A DNA stretch of 32,300 nucleotides, from assembly GCA_947630035.1 (NCBI GenBank), contig CANRFW010000008.1:1-32300 (forward strand), given 5' to 3'. The notes under the pieces were generated by a model that saw nothing but the letters and a program-made list of their open reading frames with translations, did no database searches and was not told the DNA's origin. The translations under genes were made by a program, and so were the position numbers. This document shows positions 25,468 to 32,300 of the stretch, one piece after another. The stretch comes from an uncultured Clostridia bacterium (lineage in GTDB: Bacteria > Bacillota > Clostridia > Christensenellales > Borkfalkiaceae). The number at the start of each line of letters is the position of its first letter. The stretch's first letter is position 1.

Positions 25468-26178
25468 CTACATTTTGAGTTCCGTGAGGTACTCGTTGAG
25501 TTCGCGGTAGCCGCCGTGCGGATAGCGGGAAATATCCCTGTTTTCGGTGTTGATGAGCCAATCGGTGAGGAGGAATACTCCCATCCCGATCTGCTCCGCC
25601 GCCGTGTCCTCGCGGGCGTCGTTGCCCACCATGAGGCACTCCGCGGGATCGAGCGAGAGCTTTTTGCAGATCTCCGCATAGTAGGCGGGATTGGGTTTGC
25701 AGTAGCGGGAATTCTCGTAGGAGGTGGCATAGGCAAAGTCCGAAGGGTCTGCCCCCGCCCAGCCCATCCTGCTCTCCTGCGCGATGCGGGGGAAGACGGG
25801 GTTGGAGGCGAGGACGAGCGTCCTTCCCGCCCCGCGTATGCGCCGCAGAACCTTCCCCGCTTCGGGGTTGAAGCCGCAGACCGAGCGCGCCTCGTTGAAC
25901 CGCGTGCGGTAAAACTCCTCGAAGGCGGGCATATCGCGATAGACCCTCTCCCCGAAGTCCTGTGCAAATCGTGCCCAAAAGGCCTCTTCATTGGTACGGG
26001 AACCGTCGTTTGCGACCATCGCCGCCGTCCCCGCCCACACGCCCGCGACGAGTGCGGACGGCTCGTAGCCCAAAGGGGCGACCGTCTCGGCGAGCCGCTT
26101 GAAGTACGCCTTGACGAACACGTCCTGATCCATCGGCAAAAGGGTGCCGTCCATATCGAAGAATACGGTTTTGATCAT
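25468..26178 (-). CDS. HAD family hydrolase
   Basis: FFDMDGTLLPMD, LVLASNPVFPRIA, KPNPAYYAEICKKL, LMVGNDAREDTAAE. Confidence 0.9.
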   Translation of the reverse strand: MIKTVFFDMDGTLLPMDQDVFVKAYFKRLAETVAPLGYEPSALVAGVWAGTAAMVANDGSRTNEEAFWARFAQDFGERVYRDMPAFEEFYRTRFNEARSVCGFNPEAGKVLRRIRGAGRTLVLASNPVFPRIAQESRMGWAGADPSDFAYATSYENSRYCKPNPAYYAEICKKLSLDPAECLMVGNDAREDTAAEQIGMGVFLLTDWLINTENRDISRYPHGGYRELNEYLTELKM

Positions 26179-26250
26179 GTTATCCCTCCGTGCGGGCATC
26201 CGTTCCCATCGGAAAGTATAGCACGCGGCGGCGAAAAAGGCAAGAAAATC

Positions 26251-26279
26251 TTGACAGCGCGGGAAAAATATGCTACTCT
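26251..26279 (+). promoter_or_regulatory. Promoter for DUF3737-Fe-ADH
   Basis: TTGACA-17 bp-TACTCT; ATG at 26293. Confidence 0.7.
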
Positions 26280-26292
26280 TTTACGGTAAGCT

Positions 26293-27141
26293 ATGAGAGT
26301 GATCAAAGACAAACGCTTCGGGGAAGAGCGCGCGCTCTATCTCCTCCGCAATGCCGCCGTGGAGCATTGCCTCGTCGCGGGCGAGGAGGACGGCGAATCC
26401 TTCCTCAAAGAGTGTGCAAATGTGCATGTGAAGGACTGCCGCATGGACCTCCGCTACCCCATGTGGCATGCGGAAAACCTCACCGTAGAGGACTGCGAAC
26501 TGACGGAGAATTGCCGTGCCGCGCTTTGGTACGACGAGGATCTCCGCATAAAAAATACCCGCATGAACGGCATCAAGGCGGTGCGGGAATGCAAGAATAT
26601 CCTCCTCGAGGACTCGGCCGCCCGCTCCCCCGAGTTCGGCTGGAAGTGCCGCAATTTTACCGTTCTCCGCTCGGAGGTGGAGTCGGAATACGCCTTCCTC
26701 GAGTGCCGCGATCTCCGCTTCTCCGATTCAAAGCTGTGCGGAAAATACAGTTTTCAATACTGTGAGAACGTCTCCGCCGAGCGCTCCCGCTTCCTGACGA
26801 AGGACGCCTTCTGGCACGCGAAGAACGTGACCCTGCGGGACTGCACGGTAGACGGCGAATACCTCGGCTGGTACTCGGACGGGCTGACCCTCATCGGCTG
26901 CCATATCCGCGGGACGCAGCCCCTCTGCTACTGCAAGAACCTCCGCCTCGTCGACTGTACGACCGAAAATTGCGACCTTGCCTTCGAATACAGCGATGTG
27001 GACGCCTCGGTGCGCGGGGAGATCCTCTCCGTCAAAAATCCGAGGAGGGGCAGGATCGTTGCGGACGGCTACGGGGAGATCATCCGCGAGGGCGGAAAGT
27101 ACCCCGTGGAGGCAGAGATCATCGTAAGAAACAAAGAATAA
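26293..27141 (+). CDS. DUF3737 family protein (parallel beta-helix-like)
   Basis: MRVIKDKRFGEERALYLLRNAAVEHC...GEEDGESFLKEC and repeated ...CxxLxxxDCxxxG-type rungs. Confidence 0.8.
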   Translation: MRVIKDKRFGEERALYLLRNAAVEHCLVAGEEDGESFLKECANVHVKDCRMDLRYPMWHAENLTVEDCELTENCRAALWYDEDLRIKNTRMNGIKAVRECKNILLEDSAARSPEFGWKCRNFTVLRSEVESEYAFLECRDLRFSDSKLCGKYSFQYCENVSAERSRFLTKDAFWHAKNVTLRDCTVDGEYLGWYSDGLTLIGCHIRGTQPLCYCKNLRLVDCTTENCDLAFEYSDVDASVRGEILSVKNPRRGRIVADGYGEIIREGGKYPVEAEIIVRNKE

Positions 27142-27151
27142 GGAGGAAGAT

Positions 27152-28315
27152 ATGAAGGGAAATTTCGTCTACCACAACCCCACCAAAGTGTACTTCGGCA
27201 AGGGCGCCCTGCAAAATCTCGGCGGGGAACTCGCAAAATACGGGAAGACCGTGCAGCTCATCTACGGCGGCGGCTCCGTGAAAAAGAACGGCATTTACGA
27301 CGCGGTCGTATCCGTTCTGAAGGCGTGCGGGAAGAGGATCGTCGAAGACGGCGGCGTGATGCCCAACCCCACAACCGAAAAGCTCAAAGAGGGGATAAAA
27401 ATCGCACGCGAGAACAAGGCCGATCTCCTCCTCGCCGTGGGCGGGGGTTCGGTGTGCGACTACGCAAAGGCGGTCTCCGTCTCCGTGCATTGCGAGGAGG
27501 ACCCGTGGGAGAAATACTATCTCCGCTTCGAGGAGCCGTCCTGCGAGATCGTGCCCGTCGGGTGCGTGCTTACGATGGTGGGCACGGGGAGCGAAATGAA
27601 TGCGGGCGCCGTCATCACCAACCGCGAACAAAAGCTCAAGATCGGGCATGTGTTCGGCAGTGAAGTGATGCCGAAGTTCACCGTCCTCGATCCCGAATTT
27701 ACCTATTCCGTCCCCCGCCGCCAGATGGTCGCGGGCATCTACGACGCCTTCAACCATGTCTGCGAACAATACTTCTCGGGCGATGACGACAACGTAAGCG
27801 ACCGCCTTGCGGAGGCCCTCATGAAGAGCATCGTCGCCTCCTCCCGCGTCGCCGTGAAGGACCCCGAAAATTACGAGGCCCGCTCCAATCTCATGTGGGC
27901 GGCGACTTGGGCGCTCAACACCCTCATCGCCATGGGCAAGGATACCGACTGGGAGGTACACATGCTCGGGCAGGCGGTGGGCGCCTATACCGATGCGACC
28001 CACGGCATGACCCTTTCCGCCGTCTCCCTCCCCTATTACCGCCACATTCTCCCCTACGGGGTGAAGAAATTCAGGCAGTTCGCGGTGGAAGTATGGGGGG
28101 TCGAAGAGAAGGGCACGGACGAGCAAATTGCATACATGGGGCTCGAAAAACTGCGGGAATGGATGACGGAACTCGGCGTTGCGCAGAACATTTCCGAACT
28201 CGGCGCGACGGAGGAAATGATCGAGGGGATCGCCGATGCGACCCTCGTGATGGACGGCGGCTACCGCGTTCTCACCCGCCCCGAGATCGTAAAGATCTTA
28301 AAAGAAAGCCTGTAA
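27152..28315 (+). CDS. Iron-containing alcohol dehydrogenase (butanol dehydrogenase-like)
   Basis: FVYHNPTKVYFGKGAL, LIYGGGSVKKNGIYD, LLLAVGGGSVCDYAKAV, GTGSEMNAGAVITN, DAFNHVCEQYF, ATHGMTLS. Confidence 0.94.
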   Translation: MKGNFVYHNPTKVYFGKGALQNLGGELAKYGKTVQLIYGGGSVKKNGIYDAVVSVLKACGKRIVEDGGVMPNPTTEKLKEGIKIARENKADLLLAVGGGSVCDYAKAVSVSVHCEEDPWEKYYLRFEEPSCEIVPVGCVLTMVGTGSEMNAGAVITNREQKLKIGHVFGSEVMPKFTVLDPEFTYSVPRRQMVAGIYDAFNHVCEQYFSGDDDNVSDRLAEALMKSIVASSRVAVKDPENYEARSNLMWAATWALNTLIAMGKDTDWEVHMLGQAVGAYTDATHGMTLSAVSLPYYRHILPYGVKKFRQFAVEVWGVEEKGTDEQIAYMGLEKLREWMTELGVAQNISELGATEEMIEGIADATLVMDGGYRVLTRPEIVKILKESL

Positions 28316-28329
28316 AAAATCAAAGGGAA

Positions 28330-28363
28330 CCGCCCGTGCTGTTTTGCACGGGCGGCTTGTTTA
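28330..28363 (+). terminator. Terminator after Fe-ADH
   Basis: ccgcccgtgc-tgtttt-gcacgggcgg followed by cttgtttat. Confidence 0.75.
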
Positions 28364-28410
28364 TCAGAAGAATGTGCCGCGTGCGGCCTCCTTCGTTTCG
28401 CTGTCGGCGA

Positions 28411-29019
28411 TTACGGGATGCGGGTGGTGTACCCCTCCTTTGCCGCCACGATCGTCTTGGTCGGCCAGGAGAAGATCTCCCTGTTCCACACGTTCACGGT
28501 GTCGTTGTAGACCTCGCGCGCCGCGGTGATCTCCTTTTGGAGGTAGGCGTTCTGCCTCATCGCCTCGGCGATCTCCTCGTGTGCGCGCAGTTCGGGGTAC
28601 CTCTCGACTGTAACGTTCACCGCACGGGAGGCCGCCTCCACTGCCCCCGCAAGGGCGCTGCGCTCCTCGTCGTTCCCGCTGCGGTACTTCGCGATCTCCT
28701 TGAAGGTCTCGCGGTCGAGCGCCTCGGCACGGTCGAGGAGACGGGCGCAGTTCTTGAGGACCTGTACCCGCTGTTCGAGGTAGTTATCGATCTGCGAGGC
28801 GTCGTGCTGGAGCTTCTGTTCGAGCTTCTTGAAATAGCTGCGCGCATGCGCCTTCAAAATCATCCACACCACCCCGCCGAGAACGGGGGGCAGGAACCAC
28901 CAAATCACGTCGTACACCTTGGAACCCGTCCCGACGGTGACGGGGAGTTTCTTTGCGATGACGCCGACTTCCCTCCCCTCTTCTTTGACGGGGCCTTCTT
29001 CATCGAGTGCGTTTGCCAT
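28411..29019 (-). CDS. LemA family protein
   Basis: One TM segment (VIWWFLPPVLGGVVWMIL), then coiled-coil ARSYFKKLEQKLQHDASQIDNYLEQRVQVLKNCARLL...YNDTVNVWNREIFSWPTKTIVAAKEG. Confidence 0.75.
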   Translation of the reverse strand: MANALDEEGPVKEEGREVGVIAKKLPVTVGTGSKVYDVIWWFLPPVLGGVVWMILKAHARSYFKKLEQKLQHDASQIDNYLEQRVQVLKNCARLLDRAEALDRETFKEIAKYRSGNDEERSALAGAVEAASRAVNVTVERYPELRAHEEIAEAMRQNAYLQKEITAAREVYNDTVNVWNREIFSWPTKTIVAAKEGYTTRIP

Positions 29020-29024
29020 TTGAT

Positions 29025-30833
29025 TTACCTCCTGTTATCCATATATTCCGAAAAGGTGCGGTCGAACCGTTCGGGGTCTTCCGCGATACAGCAGAGGATC
29101 CCGTCGCCGTAGCACATGCGCTCTATCCCGAGCTTTCCGAACACTTCCCCGAGTCCCCCGCGCACCGTCTTCCCGAAATCGAGCAGGGAAAGCCCCAATT
29201 CGCGGAGGACGACCGTCGTCTCCCTCTCCACGGGGAAATACTCCGTCCACGGCACGTCGATGTCGTGCAGATACCCGTCGCCGCCATACTCCGTCACGGT
29301 CTCCACCCGCTCCTCCGTGCGGTACCCGTAGGCATGCACCCGCACGACGTCCGTCTTGCCGACCGTCCGGATTAGCTGCGTCTTGAAATAGCACTCCGTA
29401 TCCGCCTCTTCGGGACGGAGCGAAGCGCCCATGCGGTACGCCGCGCACTCCGCCTCTTCCTCGGAGACGGCACGCCTTGCGGGGGCGGGAGGGACCGAGG
29501 GCCTCGTCTGCCCGAAGAGCGGGATGGAGAGGATGGGCGCGAGGTCGAAATAGAGGTTGCGGAAATAGGCGAGGGTCTCCCCGAGAAAGTTCTCGCGGGC
29601 GAGCGCCACGCTGTAACCCGAAAGAGAGGCGAGAAATCTGCCGCAGTCGGGGTCCCACGCCGCGGAATGCTCGGAGACGACCGTCGTCTTCATCCCCTCC
29701 TTTTTCATCGTGAAGTCGTCGCCGAACCCCTCCGTCCCCCGCATGAGGGAGAGGAGATTTTTCTGCGCGAGGGGGGTGAAGAGGAGGCGGAACTGCACCT
29801 CATGGTTGCGGTCGAGAGCGCCGAACAGCACGTCGAATTCGGCGTTGCCGAGTTCGGTGAACCCCGGCGTACTCTCCTGTATGCGGCTTATTTTCTTGCT
29901 CCCCTTCCTCACTTTCCGCTCGATCTCCCCCTCGCTGAACCGCTCCGCGTGGGAGGGGGTGCGGGAGAACGTGAGATCGGGAGCGGCTTCGCTGTAAAAC
30001 TCGAGGGCGGTCTCCCCGTAAAAATAGGGGCAGGGCTTCGTTACATACCCCGTGAGGACCTCCGAATGATGCTCCGTCCGGGGGTGGCCCTCCGCGTCGA
30101 CCTCGGTGGTCTCCCAAGTTATGACGATGCTCTCCGAGTAGGTGCGTACCCCCATGCGGTGGCAGAGCTTGCGCCCCACGATAAAGGGGTTGCCGAGAAG
30201 TTCCCCCGAGAGGGTGCCGACGAACATCTTTTCCGGCTCGCAATAAGCTGCGCCGAAATGCTCGCGGATATACTGCGAACGGGCGGCACCGACCGAGGCC
30301 GAAAGCTCGATCTCGGGCACGGTCTTGCGGATGAGATCGGGGAGGAGGACGTCGTCGTACAGCGCCTCGAGGGGGGCGAGCTGGGCAAGGCACTCCCGCA
30401 TGCATTCCTCCGCGCGGGCGCCGTATTCCTCCGCCTTTCTTCCGCTCTCCTTTTTCCGCGGGGCGAGATACTTCGCCGCGAAGAGGCTTGCCCCCACGCA
30501 GAGGGCGGCCCCCGTGACGATGAAGGAGATCCACATGCCGAGGTCTGCTTGCAGGATACTTGCAAAGATGCAGGAGAGGATGGCGAACACGCCGCAGAAC
30601 GCCGCGATGCAGCCGCACAGCACGGTGAACGAGGAGAAGCGCCCGCTTGCGCTCTCCGCCTCCTTCCGCTTTGCTTCCTCCGCACGGTAGGCTGCGACCG
30701 TCTCGCGGTTTTTCCACACGTTCACCGAAGAGGCGCGGAGAAGCTCCTCGAATTTATCTGCGGCGTTTTGCCCGAACTCCCGCCCGTAACGATCCCTGTA
30801 CGCGACGAGCGGCTCGAGAAGACGGTCTTCCAT
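29025..30833 (-). CDS. Large membrane-anchored protein of unknown function, paired with LemA
   Basis: Two adjacent TM helices (FTVLCGCIAAFCGVFAILSCIFASIL; MWISFIVTGAALCVGASLFAA) followed by a long soluble domain. ATG at 30833 has an SD-like ggggg. Stop is 6 bp from the LemA start. Confidence 0.6.
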   Translation of the reverse strand: MEDRLLEPLVAYRDRYGREFGQNAADKFEELLRASSVNVWKNRETVAAYRAEEAKRKEAESASGRFSSFTVLCGCIAAFCGVFAILSCIFASILQADLGMWISFIVTGAALCVGASLFAAKYLAPRKKESGRKAEEYGARAEECMRECLAQLAPLEALYDDVLLPDLIRKTVPEIELSASVGAARSQYIREHFGAAYCEPEKMFVGTLSGELLGNPFIVGRKLCHRMGVRTYSESIVITWETTEVDAEGHPRTEHHSEVLTGYVTKPCPYFYGETALEFYSEAAPDLTFSRTPSHAERFSEGEIERKVRKGSKKISRIQESTPGFTELGNAEFDVLFGALDRNHEVQFRLLFTPLAQKNLLSLMRGTEGFGDDFTMKKEGMKTTVVSEHSAAWDPDCGRFLASLSGYSVALARENFLGETLAYFRNLYFDLAPILSIPLFGQTRPSVPPAPARRAVSEEEAECAAYRMGASLRPEEADTECYFKTQLIRTVGKTDVVRVHAYGYRTEERVETVTEYGGDGYLHDIDVPWTEYFPVERETTVVLRELGLSLLDFGKTVRGGLGEVFGKLGIERMCYGDGILCCIAEDPERFDRTFSEYMDNRR

Positions 30834-30865
30834 GCTGCCCCCGTTGATCGACATTTTCCGACAAT

Positions 30866-30894
30866 ATTGTACCACGCGTGCGCGGCGTTGTCAA
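30866..30894 (-). promoter_or_regulatory. Promoter for the membrane protein-LemA operon
   Basis: Minus strand TTGACA-17 bp-TACAAT. Confidence 0.8.
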
Positions 30895-30922
30895 GAAAAG
30901 TCAAGAAAAGTGCGGCGCGCAC

Positions 30923-30951
30923 TTGACAGCCGCCCGCAAGCGTGCTAAACT
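30923..30951 (+). promoter_or_regulatory. Promoter for the alpha/beta hydrolase
   Basis: TTGACA-17 bp-TAAACT. Confidence 0.75.
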
Positions 30952-30975
30952 TTCGGAAAACAAGATGGGAGGAAA

Positions 30976-31947
30976 ATGATGAAACAACTCAAACTTTGCA
31001 AGGAGTGGGACAAGGTGTTCCCCCGCGAGGAGAGCGTCGCCCACAAAAAGGTGACCTTCCGCAACCGTTACGGCATTTTGCTCGCGGGCGACCTATATGC
31101 CCCCAAGGGAAGGCGCAAGAAGCTCCCCGCGATCGCCGTGTGCGGGCCGTTCGGGGCGGTGAAGGAGCAGTCTTCGGGGCTGTATGCGCAGGAACTCGCG
31201 CGGCGGGGCTATATCGCCCTCGCGTTCGACCCCTCCTTCACGGGCGAGAGCGGTGGCGAGCCTCGCTACGTCGCCTCCCCCGATATCAACACGGAGGACT
31301 TCTCGGCGGCCGTGGACTTCCTCTCCTGCTATGAGAAGGCGGACCCCGCCAAGATCGGCATCCTCGGCATCTGCGGCTGGGGCGGGATGGCGCTCTCCGC
31401 CGCGATCGATACCCGCGTGAAGGCGACCGTCGCCTCCACGATGTACGATATGACCCGCGTCAACGCCAAGGGGTACTTCGACGGGGAGGACAGCCCCGAG
31501 GAGCGCCGTAAAAAGAGGGTGGCGCTGAACGCACAGCGGACGGAGGATTTCAGGAGCGGCACCTATGCCCTTGCGGGCGGCGTCGTCGATCCCCTCCCCG
31601 CGGACGCGCCCTTCTTCGTGAAGGACTATTATGACTATTACAAGACAAAACGGGGGTACCATGTCCGCAGTCTGAACTCAAACAGCGGGTGGAATACGAC
31701 CTCTTCCCTCTCCTTTCTGAACATGCCCCTCCTCGCCTATGCGGGGGAGATAGAGAGCGCGGTGCTGCTTATTCACGGCGAAAAGGCGCACTCCCGCTAC
31801 TTCTCGGAGGACGCCTTCAAACTCCTCGAAGGGAAGAATAAGGAGCTTTGCATCATCCCCGGCGCCGTCCACACCGACCTCTACGACAGGATGGATATCA
31901 TCCCCTTCGACAAGATCGCGGCATTCTACCGCAAGTATCTCAAATAA
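30976..31947 (+). CDS. Alpha/beta hydrolase (YcjY/dienelactone-hydrolase-like)
   Basis: VTFRNRYGILLAGDLYAPKG, LAFDPSFTGESGGEPR, GILGICGWGGMALSAA, LLIHGEKAHSRYFSE, GAVHTDLYD; SD gggagg. Confidence 0.85.
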   Translation: MMKQLKLCKEWDKVFPREESVAHKKVTFRNRYGILLAGDLYAPKGRRKKLPAIAVCGPFGAVKEQSSGLYAQELARRGYIALAFDPSFTGESGGEPRYVASPDINTEDFSAAVDFLSCYEKADPAKIGILGICGWGGMALSAAIDTRVKATVASTMYDMTRVNAKGYFDGEDSPEERRKKRVALNAQRTEDFRSGTYALAGGVVDPLPADAPFFVKDYYDYYKTKRGYHVRSLNSNSGWNTTSSLSFLNMPLLAYAGEIESAVLLIHGEKAHSRYFSEDAFKLLEGKNKELCIIPGAVHTDLYDRMDIIPFDKIAAFYRKYLK

Positions 31948-31968
31948 ATTCAAGGTTTACGGCAAGCG

Positions 31969-32300
31969 CCCACCCCCCTGCCCCCCTCCAATGGAGGGGG
32001 GCAGGTTTTATGCACGCCTCCCCTTCTCCATAAGCCTTCCCCCCCTCGGGGGGAAGGTGTCCCCGCAAGGGGACGGATGAGGGGCAAAACACGATATCGT
32101 GGGCGGACCCTCACCCCTCCCCCTCCCCCTGACGCAGGGGGAGGGCTTTCTTTCGAAACTGCCGCCCTGTTCTCGCAGTCCCACCCCCCTACCCCCCTCC
32201 CACGGAGGGGGCGGATTTATGTGCGCCTCCCCTTCTCCATAAGCCTTCCCCCCCTCGGGGGGAAGGTGTCCCCGCAAGGGGACGGATGAGGGGCAAAACA
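31969..32300. repeat. Array of GC-rich palindromic repeats with an exact 76-bp direct repeat
   Basis: 32016-32091 is identical to 32225-32300. Contains stems ccttcccccc-tc-ggggggaagg, gtcccc-gcaa-ggggac, ccctccccctg-acg-cagggggaggg, gcccccctcca-a-tggaggggggc. Confidence 0.9.

Noticed and set aside
27119-28126. 335-aa minus-strand ORF
   Set aside because: Antisense to Fe-ADH.
29667-30926. 419-aa plus-strand ORF
   Set aside because: Antisense to the LemA-partner membrane protein.
32008-32289. ORFs inside the terminal repeat array
   Set aside because: Proline/glycine-rich translations of palindromic repeats; not supported as genes.
1-32300. CRISPR array
   Set aside because: No regularly spaced 20-40 bp repeats with unique spacers and no cas genes. 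The repeats found are palindrome arrays or isolated pairs.

Overview
GC-rich, Firmicutes/Clostridia-like chromosomal segment. From left to right it carries: the end of an electron-bifurcating-type [FeFe] hydrogenase operon (hydB, hydA); a carbohydrate-degradation block (two paralogous CE1-like esterases, a TIGR04076 protein, GH13, a domain-permuted GH3); an M18 aminopeptidase; minD-minE (minE is hidden inside a longer spurious ORF); degV; tRNA-Ser(UGA); an AT-richer Fic island; a tightly packed six-gene minus-strand catabolic operon with a divergent AraC regulator; an AT-rich single-gene DUF262/DUF1524 (GmrSD-like) cassette; a lipoprotein glycosidase-like gene; a HAD hydrolase; DUF3737 plus Fe-ADH; a LemA plus large membrane protein pair; and an alpha/beta hydrolase followed by a palindromic repeat array. 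The strongest leads are: (1) the DUF262 nuclease cassette lies exactly between two identical 30-bp perfect-hairpin repeats, and base composition shifts at those repeats; (2) a Fic gene lies between tRNA-Ser and a 24-bp, 2-mismatch partial tRNA copy, which looks like a decayed att repeat; (3) an uncharacterised operon combines a type I dehydroquinase-like enzyme, an amidohydrolase and four oxidoreductase-type enzymes. No CRISPR array, transposase or intact integrase was seen. All calls come from reading the sequence; no database search was run.
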